NCBI GenBank assembly: GCA_948474755.1
Contig: CAOLHI010001848.1
Location: 186,001 to 250,000 of the forward strand
DNA length: 64,000 nt
From: Ctenosaura bakeri
Taxonomy: Eukaryota > Chordata > Lepidosauria > Squamata > Iguanidae
Direction of reading: 5' to 3'
In this document: positions 21,984-32,879 of the stretch, one piece after another
Numbering within the stretch: the first letter of the stretch is position 1
How the letters are laid out: each line of letters starts with the position of its first letter
Made by a program: the position numbers and the translations under genes
Notes under the pieces: generated by a model
What the model was told of the DNA's origin: nothing
What the model saw: only the letters and a program-made list of their open reading frames with translations
Database searches by the model: none

Positions 21984-23717
21984 AAAAAGCTGTCCCTGTA
22001 TCCCATCATTTTGAATAATTATTGGCCAGTCTCCAATATTCCATTTCTGGGCAAGGTTCTGGAATGTATGGTGGCATCCCAGCTCCAAGAGTTTCTGGAT
22101 GAAACAGATTATCTAGATCCACTTCAATCTGGATTCAGACCTGGTTATGGGATGGAGATAGCTTTGGTTGTGTTGCAGATGAACTATGCCAGGAAATAGA
22201 CAGGGGGTATGTGTCCCTCTTGATTCTGCTGGACCTCTGAGCAGCTTTCAATACCATCAACCACAGTATCTTTCTGGGCCAACTCTCTGGGATGGGACTT
22301 GGGGGCACTGTTATGCAGTGGTTCCAGTTATTCTTAGAGAGGAGAACTCAGAAAATGATACCGAGGGATTCCTGTTTGACTCCCTGGCCATTGCCCTGTG
22401 GGGTCCCTCAGGGTTCTGTTTTGTCCTCCATGCTGTTTAACATCTACATGAAACTGCTGGGAGAGGTTATCTGGAGTTTTGGGGTTTGGTGTCATCAATA
22501 TGCTGACGGCACCCAACTCTGTCTCTCCTTTCCATCTGATTCCAAGGAAACTGTCTCGCTGCTTTACCAATGTCTGTTGTCAGTGATGGATTGGATGAGG
22601 GCAAACAAGCTGAAGCTTAATCCATACAAGACAGAGATGCTCCTGGTCAGTTGAAAGGCAGATCAGGGAATATGGACTTTGCCTGTGCTGGATGGGTTTA
22701 CATTCCCCCTGAAATCTCAGACTCACAGTTGGTGTTCTGCTGGGTTCAATTTGAGCCTGGATGCCCAGGTTTCAGCTGTGGCCAGGAGTGCATTTGCATA
22801 GTTAAAACCTGTGCTCCAGCTGTGCCTATTCCTTGAGATGTCAGATCTGGCTACAAAGACACATACCTTGATTACATCTCAGTTGGACTACTATAACACA
22901 ATCTATGTGAGGTTACCTTTCGAAACTGTCCAGAAGCTCCAGAAGGTTCAAAATGCTGCAGCTACAATGCTGACCAGGGCCAGTTATAAGGAGCACATAA
23001 CTCCCTTGTTAAAACAGTTTCACTGGCTACCTCTTCATTTCCAGACACAATTCTAAGTGCTGGTCATGACCTGTAAAGCCCTATACAGCTTATGCCCAGA
23101 CTATTTGAAAGACCGTTTCTTCCTTTATGGACCTGCTAGAGCCCTTAGATCTACAGGGAAAGGCTTTCTCTCAGTCTATCCACAATCTCAGGCTCATCTG
23201 GCAAGGATACAGGAGAGAGCCTTCTCAGTGGCTGCTCCCACCTTGTGGAACACGCTCCCATGGGAGGCTAGGCTGACCCTCTCCCTGCTTTCCTTTCACA
23301 GGCCATTTCCGCACTAGCCTGTTATAGTGCGATGATTCCACTTTCAACATCCTCTCGAATCCTGGGGTTTGCAGTTTCGGGAGGGGCCAAGTGGCCCCTC
23401 CCGAAACTGCAAACCCCAGGATTCGAGAGGATGTTGAAAGTGGAATCATCGCGCTATAACAGGCTAGTTCAGAAATGGCCATAGTCAGGCAAAGACATTT
23501 CTTTTTAAGCAGGCATTTAATGGGTGAGGTGGAGACCTTTTTACTTATCTATTAGCTTTTTTTTTTTAAAAAAAAACTTTATTGTTTTATATTTTTTACA
23601 TTTTTAATGTTTTAATTGTTTTTATGTTTTTAATAGATTTTAACCTTTTGAAAGCCACCTTGGGTCCCATCTTGGGAGAAAAGACTGCATAGAAATTCAA
23701 TAAATAAATAAATTCCC
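21984..23717 (+). pseudogene. L2/CR1-like LINE, reverse transcriptase to 3' end, decayed
   Basis: A 5'-truncated non-LTR retrotransposon. Readable pieces, in shifting frames, follow RT order: NNYWPVSNIPFLGKVLE and DPLQSGFRPGYG (from about 21990), GVPQGSVLSSMLFNIYM (near 22405-22450), HQYADGTQL (22493-22519), WMRANKLKLNPYKTEMLLV (to ~22650), then ITSQLDYYNTIY...LQKVQNAAATMLTR...HWLPL (22870-23040) and LARIQERAFSVAAPTLWNTLPW (23200-23260). The catalytic YADD has become YADG at 22499-22510. The 3' end has the L2-type AAAGCCACCTTGGGTCCC text and an AATAAATAAATAA tail (to ~23717). A hairpin MITE interrupts it at 23301-23480. The L2-versus-CR1-L3 assignment is by recall. Confidence 0.8.
23301..23480. 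mobile_element. 180-bp near-perfect palindromic MITE (GGCCATTTCC family)
   Basis: Two arms of about 88 bp around a 4-nt centre, with only three mismatches by eye. One of these is a TG/CG pair, as CpG decay gives. The ends are GGCCATTTCCGCACTAG and its near-complement. It lies inside the LINE, splitting the ...LLSFHR and QAKTFLF... coding text, so it is younger than the LINE. No clear TSD: flanks are CACA and ATAG. Confidence 0.85.
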
Positions 23718-23861
23718 CATTGAGTCCAATATCTCTCCCTCTTTGTGCTGCTTCCTTTCTCCAGGGTCAGTAGACTGGAGAAGGGATGGGAATCATACAG
23801 TTCCCCAGATTATGTTGGACTGTAGCTCTTTGCATTCCTCACCAATGGCTATGGTGGCTAG

Positions 23862-24031
23862 GGCCATTTCCTCACTAGACTGTCATACTGCTATTATTCC
23901 ACTTTCAACATCCTGTGGAATCTTGGGGTTTGCAGTTAAGGGAGCCCCTCCCTAAACTGCAAAACCAGAGGATTCCATAGAATGTTGAAAGTGGAATAAT
24001 AATACTGTAACAGTCTAGTGCAGAAATGGCC
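23862..24031. mobile_element. 170-bp palindromic MITE (GGCCATTTCC family)
   Basis: Same arms as 23301-23480 (CTCACTAGACTGT..., CCACTTTCAACATCC..., GGGGTTTGCAGTT). It is inserted into a copy of the 'ctacaattcccagc / acatctggagg' repeat, which continues at 24032-24070. Flanks are TAG and TAA, possibly a mutated TAA duplication. Confidence 0.8.
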
Positions 24032-27000
24032 TAAGGCTGTAACATCTGGAGGACCATATGATTCCACCCCCCCTCCCCAGCCTGGATTAGAAACTGAAAC
24101 AAAATAAGAACAAGGTATAGCTAACTCATGATAATTTTGAACACTGATAAATGATAATTTTGAACACTACATTACAATTTAAATTCTGATTTACAATCCA
24201 TTATAATCTAAATAATATTGCAGAGACATATTATGGAGAGAATAAGATTTTGCAATCTGACAGTGAGGACTTTTTAAGAAAATAGACATGCTCAAGGTGA
24301 AAACTGCAATTCATGTTTGGAACAGAAGAAAGTATCTTTGGTGACACAACAAGCTCTTGCCATTCCCTCCCCTTCTAGGATATTTGGCAAGATAGAAGTG
24401 GAGGTGGGGGGAATAAATGGAGATTCTGTGCTCCAGTGATTTCCGTCTATCAGAAAATCCCCTTAAGGCTATGGTCAGTTGAACACAAATTAGAACAGCT
24501 TGCCAGGCCCAAGCCACAGCCACAGCTTCATGGAGTCACAAATATGAATATAACATGCTCAAACCTAGTTTGGATAAAGCACATGGATATTATAATGTGG
24601 GGAGTTTTTTGTTTTTTTTTTAACTGACATTTTGGGATGGTGGATGTTTTCAAAATCCTTTTCCTGTTTCATTTGTAGAGAATAGAATATCTTCAATGAA
24701 GCATTTCCTTTGGGTTGCCAAGACTGTGCATGGCATTGCCTTATTCCAAGGAAAGGATGCTTTCCAAATCAGGAAGCATGTCTTATGATTACTGAATTTG
24801 TGTTTTTTTCCTAACAGTTTGAGGCAAAATGGTTGGCCGGAGGTAATGCAATATTATGTGATCCATGCTTATGTCCTACTCCCAAGCAGCCCACCTCACC
24901 TTCTGTCTGAATTGGCTCTTTCAAGAGTTCAGAAATTAGTTGTATAGTCTGCTGGGAGATGTGCTGTTTTTCATGAAATTAAAAAATAAATGTTGCCATG
25001 CTAAGCTGCAGAATGAATTATACAAAAAGACAAAAATAAAATGCAATCAGTACTGGATTATCTGCCTCTTTATTTTCCCTCTCCGCATAATTGTATGTAG
25101 CTGTAACCTAGCCTTTTACATGAGAATATATATGAATATTAAAACTTTCTGAATTGTGGTACTCAGCCTGTGATTGCCAGACTGCTCTATGCACATACGT
25201 ATGATAATCCAAAAGAGGAAAATTTTATCAAGCCAGACAAAGTGCTCTGACCAAGCCTCACTGAAGTCAATGGGAATTAATTTAGTTGACCAAAATTTCA
25301 TTCAGGAATATGTGCAGGCATCACTCAAGAATCCAAGCAACATATATTCCAGACTGCATTTATTCCATGCTTCAAGTGTTAGGAGTTTTAATGAGATCTA
25401 GGGAATCCTAACTCTTGGTTATCTCTCTCTTTCTCTCTCTTTTAAATAAACACTAACTAGCCACAGGATTTAAAGAAGCACAGAGGTGTGGAAGACAAAA
25501 TACGAGGTGGCTCCCATGCAGTGGATTCATTCTCTATTTCCTATTCCATATTTAGGAGTGCTTCCTGAAAGCCTGAACCAAAACCTGGAGTAGATTTATT
25601 TCTCCACTCATATGGGAGCTACTGGCTGCCACTGGCAAAATACTAATCATTTCCCTACGCTATCTTTGCATTTAGCATTAATGTACTGCTACTCATTCAT
25701 CCTATGAATGGATTTTCCTCTCTTTCATTTGGTCCCCAATATGTGAAAATCCAAACACTAGAGGAAAATATAAGGAGAAGGGCAACAGGGAATCCCTTAT
25801 CTGTGGTGTAGCCATAGATAGTATAATTGAAAATGTCTTGTTGCAAACTAAATGAGAGCAATCTTGCCTTATTAATGACTTTTTCCTTTCACATTTTGGG
25901 CAAAACTGATTCAAAGTCATCTGAAGGTGGAAACCCGCCCCCCAGCATGAGGCAATGACATTGCTGAATGAGGTAAAAATGGCCACCATATTCACTTGCA
26001 ACAGGTTACAGTCCAAATTCATTTACTCAATCTGATTAGAGTAGGTCCTTGAATCAATGGGATTTACAAAAGTGTTGACTTGTCATTCAGCAGTGGATTC
26101 AATGGGTTTACTCTAGTCAGGATCAGTAAATTTGATTGAGGGCTAGGTAACCTGAACCTCTTCCAAACCTCACATGAGCTTGGTAGGCTAGCTAAGGAAT
26201 TTCTTCCTCCTGCCGACAAGATACCTTGGAAGGTGGAAACAAATAAGAGACTGAATTCTCCACAGCTTACAATGATAAGCAGGTTTTTGTTTTAAAATTG
26301 ATGACTGTTAGCTGGCTGTCTTAAAATCTTTAATTTCATGCTCTTTTTCTGTGCAGAGTTTTGGTTCCAGTTGGCTCTCTGCCTCGGAAATGCTGATGCC
26401 CTGCTGGGTTAAATGTGATGGACAATCTCTATGAAAACCAATTGGTTATTTTGACAGTACATTGGGTGAAGGTCAGGCCCACCTTTCTCCATGAACTAAT
26501 GTGCTGAGACTTCATCTTTCAGAAGAAAGAAGAGAAAAGAGCAGCACCCAAACAACTCCCAGTTCTATAGTTCCACATGTTATTGGCCTGTGTATTTTAT
26601 TTAATCCTCCCAAAATATTGGAAATCTAAGCTTTGCCTAAGGTAGCATTTCCAATGCCTGATAATAAAATTGATTTTGATGTGCAAAGCTGCAGTACTTT
26701 GATGCTCATTTAAACATACTGGCTCACTATATAGTGGAGTATAAAATTACAGTATTAATATCATGTATAAGGGGATAACATAATTTATTATTTGGATAAA
26801 ATAACCTCTCTTTTTTTTCCAGGGCAAAGTTGTGCCAAAAACTGAACACACTATTGCTAAACAGCAATTCAGGAATACATATGTCATAGTTGCTAGTCAG
26901 CCAAATTTTGGTATTGCAATGATATATTCTCTGCCCCCATCCAGGCTCAAGATACTCATAACCAAAGTTGCCTGTCTCAATTAAATTTCATGCAGACCTA

Positions 27001-27184
27001 GTCCATGAATATATATTTCTAGTACTGGTACAACACTGAAGCTGAAACTTAGACTCCATTTTGAAAATATCTCACCTGTATATTCCTACTCAAAATTGGT
27101 AGTGAAATCCTATTTGTATCTGTTTGCTTGTGTTCAATAGGACTTATTCTATGGAAGTGGCTATAGGACTGCCACCTTAGATTT
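24032..27184. other. No gene seen
   Basis: AT-rich sequence with short chance frames only. A C-rich run lies near 24066-24080 and a CT-rich stretch near 25423-25445. Confidence 0.5.
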
Positions 27185-27242
27185 TTCCACTGAAGGATGG
27201 GTGACACCTGGCTTGAAAACAGTATGTGTGAAAGGGATCTAG

Positions 27243-27519
27243 GAGTCTTAGCAATAGCATGTGTATTTCCATACTGCTTATCAGCAAAGTGCTTTCTAAA
27301 TGGTTTACAATGTGTTAGCTAATTACCCCCAACAACCTGGGTACTCATTTTCATTTCATTTTTTCATTTCATTTTTATTACAGTCAATAGACCATTAAAG
27401 GGTACTCATTTTACTGACCTGCAGAAGGATGGAAGGCTGAGTCAACCTGGACCCCAGCAGGATTGAACTCACAACCTTGTGGCTGCAGTACCGGCATTTA
27501 ACCACTGCACCACCAGGGA
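27243..27519 (-). mobile_element. tRNA-derived SINE (copy 4), carrying a 48-bp insertion
   Basis: Minus-strand head near 27500-27519 (TCCCTGGTGGTGCAGTGGTTAA) and tail near 27243-27300. The body is split by a 48-bp insertion at 27352-27399, flanked by a 13-bp duplication. Confidence 0.8.
27352..27399 (-). mobile_element. 48-bp LINE tail insertion with 13-bp TSD
   Basis: GGGTACTCATTTT occurs at 27339-27351 and again at 27400-27412; other SINE copies have it once. On the minus strand the insert reads ...GGTCTATTGACTGTAATAAAAATG followed by AATG-type repeats, which looks like an extremely 5'-truncated LINE 3' end. Confidence 0.8.
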
Positions 27520-27835
27520 CCACAGGCAAGTTGAAGATAGAGCAATCTTGTTTTCTGCTGCTCCAGGGATTGGGACACAGAGCAATGGATTCAAACTACA
27601 GGGGAAGAGATTTCACCTAAACAACAGGAAGAACTTCCTGATGGTAAGAGCTGTTTAACAGTGGAATATGCTGCCTTAAGGTATGGTGGAGTCACCTTCT
27701 TTTGAGTTTTTTAAACAGAGGCTGGATGGCCATTTGCTGGGGATATTTTGAGTGTGTGTTCTTGCATGGCAGGGGGTGACTCAATGGCTGTGTGGGCTGA
27801 ATGGAAAATATCATAGGATAGATTTCAAGGTCAAC

Positions 27836-28482
27836 AGTTTATTCACATTCTTTCTGTCTTGTCTACGTTAATAAGCCAAGTAGCTTCTGTAACTTCCAAG
27901 GATTTAGTATTTTGACCTTGTTTATAGTGATGAGGCATATCTAGATTTAATCCATCCAGTGGATTTGGAGGATTCCATTTTTAACTCCTAGTTCTGAATT
28001 GAGATGGTAGCTATTTGTGCCCAATCTGATTTAAAGACCCAAAAGGCCTCCTGGCACAATTGCAGTCCTGGTGACACTATAAGAACTTTGTGCATGTAGT
28101 GCTAAATCATGGAGCTTGGCATGCTACTCTCAGTGTAGATTGTCTCCTGCCTGAAACAAGCATGGTTGCCCACCCTATCTCTTTAGACTGAGGGACTGAT
28201 GGCCCTTTCCCATTTGTCAGCTATTCTGTATTCTGTCTGGGGTCTTGTTATCACCTTCTGGCCACCTAGGCATGCAACTTATGATGATGATAAAAATGAG
28301 ACAGGAGAAGCTAGCATCAATACTCCACTTAAGCATTCTTAAATTCTGGAATCTCAAGATATTTATATGGGAGAATGAGCAGACTCTTTGGTATTATTTT
28401 AGGCTATTATATGCAGTTATAGATATACAAACATACAATCCCCATAGGGAAAAGTACAGACATGACAATGTTTGGGGCTTCA
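27836..28482. other. No gene seen
   Basis: No recognisable frame or element. Confidence 0.45.
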
Positions 28483-28489
28483 CTTTCAT

Positions 28490-28688
28490 CTGTGTTTTTG
28501 GCATGTGCCCTCAAGTCATCTCTGACATATGGTGATCTTATCACAGGATTTTCTGGATTTTCCAATGAGTGTGAGAGAGTGTAGCTTGTCCAAGGTCAGT
28601 CGGGAGTTTCCATGACCAAATGGAGATTAAAATCCTGATCTCCAGTGTCTTAGCTCAACACTCAAACCACTATACCACACTGGCTCTG
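28490..28688 (-). mobile_element. Sauria-type SINE, diverged
   Basis: On the minus strand: AGCCAGTGTGGTATAGTGG head, GATCAGGATTTTAATCTCC where the B box should be, a CATGGAAACTCCC body, and a tail with ATATGTCAGAGATGACTTGAGGGCAC, the BovB-type end. CTTTCAT at 28483-28489 and 28689-28695 is a probable short TSD. More diverged than the copy at 13456. Confidence 0.75.
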
Positions 28689-28833
28689 CTTTCATTGCAT
28701 TGTATTATACTGCATGTAATGCATAATACATTGATTATATTATCAAATATGGCAAGTCAGATGTTACACTTACATAAGAACAGAGCCTCCATCTTTTTGA
28801 CTCTTTATCAGGCTTCTTAATCATTAACACATA

Positions 28834-28965
28834 GGCCATTTCTGCACTAGACTATTATAGTGTGATTATTCCACTTGAGGCCCCTCCCTAACTGTAAACC
28901 CCAGGATTCCAAAGGATGTTGAAAGTCGAATAATCACACTATAACAGTCTAGTGAAGAAATGGCC
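28834..28965. mobile_element. 132-bp palindromic MITE (GGCCATTTCC family)
   Basis: Arms GGCCATTTCTGCACTAGACTATTATAG... and its complement at the right end, with a shortened centre. ATA flanks both ends (28831-28833 and 28966-28968), a likely 3-bp TSD. Confidence 0.8.
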
Positions 28966-28968
28966 ATA

Positions 28969-31410
28969 GAGAAACATTGCCAGCTTACAATTTATCTATT
29001 AAGAAATACCATCTCTTCTGTTGAGGAACTACACATCTCTAAAAGGCATCCAAGGGGTTAACCTCTCTGGACATTGCTAAATCTAACAGCACACATTACA
29101 TAGCTATAACCATCCATAAAGCCTCCATTGCAGTTAGACTGGGAAATATATTTTATTTTATTTTAGCATAGCTTGGATGTTTCTCTTACCACAGTATCTA
29201 TCAGCATGTCTAGACAGTTTATCATTTATCAGAAACAACAAAGCTTGGAGGTTGTATTACATGTTTTCCAGACTGTAAAAGCAGTCTGAATGCTATCTCC
29301 TCTTGGCTTCTTTTCTTCTCCCCCAGCCCCTGCCCAGTCTATCAGCTGTCCTATCTGATCCAATCAAAACAAAGGCATTGAATGTACCCCATTTATGTCG
29401 TCCAGTCAAAATAGATGTCTTAGAGAGAAAAAATAGATGTCTTCACACAAACACAAAAGCACTTCCAGGCACGGAAATAACTCCCAGTCTTCCTGAAAAC
29501 TTGCATGCCATTGGGATAATTCCTACCTTGAGGTAGATCAGAGTTGACCAAATTGATTGGCAGTCTCCTCTGAAGTATGTAACAGAGCCATATTCTCCAA
29601 CATATAAGGATTTGAATAACCGTCAGGTTCTGGATGGGACAGCAATTAATTGGTACGGGGTTGGGGGCTCCAAGCGGTAGGATTTTGTGCAAACTTAACT
29701 TAGTGGCCAAAAGGGAGCTGAACTTGAGTCTAGGAAGCTCAGACAAGAAAATCTGTGCAGCAGGGTGCAAAACTAAGTACATTGTTGTTATGAAGGGATC
29801 AAAAGGGCCTGTTAGGAATTTGTGAGCTTTTGCATCCCATTAATTTCTAGGAGCCCTACTGCTGCTTTTGCTTTTTTTAAATCTAATCTTCTCAACAACA
29901 TATGCTGTGTAGATACACAACACAGACTCTACCTCCTCCAGATCCTCTCCAACTTAAACCCACAAGAAAAAGAAGTGGGCAGGGAAAAAAGGCAGAACAT
30001 GATTCTTTAAACTGAATTTCCTCCTCCTCCTCTTTTTTTCCTTCTTCTTCTGCTCCCTGGCTTTGCAGCCCACTGGTCACTGGTCACTGCTCCCTGGTTT
30101 TGCATCCCCCTGCTAATCCTTTGGCTGCCACTAGAGTGGGTCCCTGCCTGCCACTCACATTTGCATTCCAAGGGCAGGAGGGTAGACATGACAGATAATA
30201 GTGGCAGTAGCAGCCCTGAGACTGCCAACAGTAGAGGCAGCGATGACAGAAGCAACACATTCCACTAGCAGCTAGAGTCCTGTCTGAGGAAGTAGCAGAT
30301 GCTGATGCCACCACCAATGCTGGTACCACACATGGATCCTTGGTGCAAGCAGGCAGCACTCTCATCCTTCACCAGAGTCTCACTGAAGGGGCAACTGGTA
30401 CTGCAGGAGGATGAGGGCGGTGGAGAAGACAATGGGGCTGATGCTGCAGCAGCCTGCCATAACATCAGTGCCAGGACTCACCACAGCTTGAATGCTCTCC
30501 AGTCACCTCTCCCACAGCAGCAGAAGCAGCAACAACAACAATATGAGGTGTATAACCCCAGCACCTGCAACAACTATAGCACCAGGCTTATGAACTCCTT
30601 GGAAGTAGGAGGGCTTCATGGACTGCCTGTGAAGGTTCCATGGACCACCAGGGGTCTAGAGAGCCCAGGTTAAGAGCCAATCAGCATAGCCTGCAACATG
30701 ACCACTTCCTCAGTGCTCTTGCACAGATGCTGTGAGGGTGAGGGCAAGAATGGGGAGGACTAAGAGTACTTGGAGAAGTATGTTCAGAGAATCCTATTAT
30801 GTAATTCTTATGACATCACTGAGAGCAGGATTCTGTTTGATTCAAAAATCACATAGAGTTTATATATATTGAAAATGATCAGTGAAGAACCAACATATCC
30901 AGGGATACTTTCTTAATCAGGCATCCCAGACCCACTCATAGGCTTTAACTCACCTCAGCAAGCGCAAATATTTCTATTTTCCTCTGCAGTCTCTCTCAAT
31001 ATGGTGATAGGAAATGATGCTGGGCCACATCCTGGGGCCATTTTAAGACTGTTGTCAGTGGGTAATGGAGGTACTTGGGAGCAGTATAGCTTCTGGAATG
31101 CTTAGGGGGTAGAGCACTCTTTTCCCCCTTTTTCTTTTTGCATTTGGTGGGTTTTGTGTCATTGAAGGGAAATTTGCCTGAAAACCCCACTGAAAATTCA
31201 GGAGTTAAGGACTTTGGGGAACTAGTGGGGGGCTTCAGAAGCCAAAAAAAGTGAACTCAAGGGCTGCATATGGCCCACAGGCAGTATTATGCCCACCCCT
31301 GTTCTAAATTAATCAATTTTTATGAATCATTTCTAAATTGAATCAGGGGACAGTGGACCTTGGTTACTGAGATATCGGAGGAAAGTGTGAACTTTGAAGG
31401 AGCGATCTAA
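28969..31410. other. No gene assigned; includes a pyrimidine run and a CAG/CTG-like rich stretch
   Basis: 30015-30056 is a C/T-rich tract. 30170-30560 is GC-richer, with many GCAGCAG/CTGCTG-like triplets, and an open frame at 30299-30673 (124 aa) with a Gln-rich run. The frame has no domain I recognise and overlaps equally long frames on the other strand, so it is more likely triplet-biased sequence than a gene. Confidence 0.45.
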
Positions 31411-31612
31411 GGCCATTTCCGCACTACACTTTTATAGTGCTATTATTCCACTTTCAACATCCTATGGAATCCTGGAGTTTGCAGTTTAGGGAGGGGCATT
31501 TAGAACTCTCAGCAAGAGAGCTCTTTGGGCTCAGTAAACTACAAACCGCAGAATTCCACAGGATGTTGGAAGCAGAATAATAGCACTATAACAGTGTAGG
31601 GCAGAAATGGCC
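31411..31612. mobile_element. 202-bp hairpin MITE (GGCCATTTCC family), with TAA target duplication
   Basis: Ends GGCCATTTCCGCACTAC and its complement. TAA lies directly on both sides (31408-31410 and 31613-31615). The centre is longer than in other copies (GGCATTTAGAACTCTCAGC...GAGAGCTC), the same text as the fragment at 21838-21983. Confidence 0.85.
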
Positions 31613-32879
31613 TAAGATGCTGAACTGTATCCACTCCAAATTGCTTCAGTGACTCTGTTAGCTGCTTTAAAACTTAGATTAAAACAGAGTGATTTATACC
31701 ATTCTCTTATTTCTTCTAAGGATTCCTCCCCTACCTTGAGAAAAATATTGGAAAGTCATGAAAAATAATGAACAGGCAACCAGTCATGGAATGACTTAAC
31801 CTTTCTCATCTTTGCAGTGAGAAATGGAAAGAGGTTACTTTTTAAATGCGGTAATGAGTAAAGAAGGGGGACAATAAAGTGATTAAATGTAGCAGGTTGT
31901 ATAATATTTTGCACCTCAAGATGTCTTGTACTAGTAATCCTCACCATTGTTTATGTGAGGAAGGGCTGATAAGAATAATAAGTCAGCTCTTCTGAAGGGC
32001 CTAGGATTCCCCATGCTTGGCGTATATGGTATTATTCTTTACCCTTCTGAGCTGGTGTATTGTCCATTAGTTACAGGAGACTGCAAAAGTCACCATTTTT
32101 CAGCTATCAATTACTTCAACAGATTCAATGAAGGATATTCCATACCTTGGAAAGACTAATATCAAACTACTTTGCATTTGTTATCAAGTGAAATAATACT
32201 GAGGGAAATCACAAGTAATTAACAAAATCAATGTGAACGTCCATTTATGAAGTGTTTTTGTTTTGCTTTTCCTCATTTTGTTAATAGCAACATTTTGTTT
32301 ATAGCAACACCCCAAATTCTAACCTATGCTAGCCATTTATAATTCCTATTTCATGGATCATTTTACAAAAAGGTGAGACTGCAATTGAGTTTTATGTGTT
32401 TAATCTGGATTTGATTTCTTTCTACAAATGCATTAGGTAATTAATTGGACGTATATAGATGCAAACAGAAGTGAATAGGATTCATGGAAACAGAAAAATA
32501 GGCTAAATTAATGTGCTAATTCAAAAAAATAATTTGAAAATGAAGACTTGGCATATTATGCACATTAATTATGTTTACATAGATCAGTTTATCCTGATTA
32601 CTATATGGTCACTCAGATTTTGAAACTGGTCTCAAGGATTTGTCTTGTAATTATAAAGGAAGTGTACGGAAAGAAGTAGATCATCCGTGAACAAAAGCAT
32701 GTGGGTTATGTGGTGTGGGATTATGTTAAAGAAAAATATGGATTCTTGAAACTTTAACAAAAACTGTTAACATCACCCTATGCTTTCCTTGTTCTTCAGC
32801 ATGCAAACTGGCAGTCTTGCTTTGAGAAGAAATTAGGGATCACTTTTAGTGGCTTATTCTCAAATTGTGTTTTACATTT
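31613..32879. other. No gene seen
   Basis: AT-rich with short chance frames only. Confidence 0.5.

Larger units (their letters stand above)
27185..27835 (+). mobile_element. CR1 LINE fragment, interrupted by a SINE
   Basis: The left piece (about 27185-27249) reads GTGTGAAAGGGATCTAGGAGTCTTAG and the right piece (about 27520-27835) reads GGATTCAAACTACAGG...TTTCACCTAAACAACAGGAAGAACTTCCTGATGG...GAGGCTGGATGGCCATTTG. These are CR1 ORF2 C-terminus and 3' text (compare 38305-38630 and 46118-46522). The SINE at 27243-27519 sits between the two. Confidence 0.75.

Noticed and set aside
30299..30673. Possible Gln-rich protein gene
   Set aside because: No domain, equal-length frames on the other strand, triplet-biased sequence; kept only as a low-interest finding.
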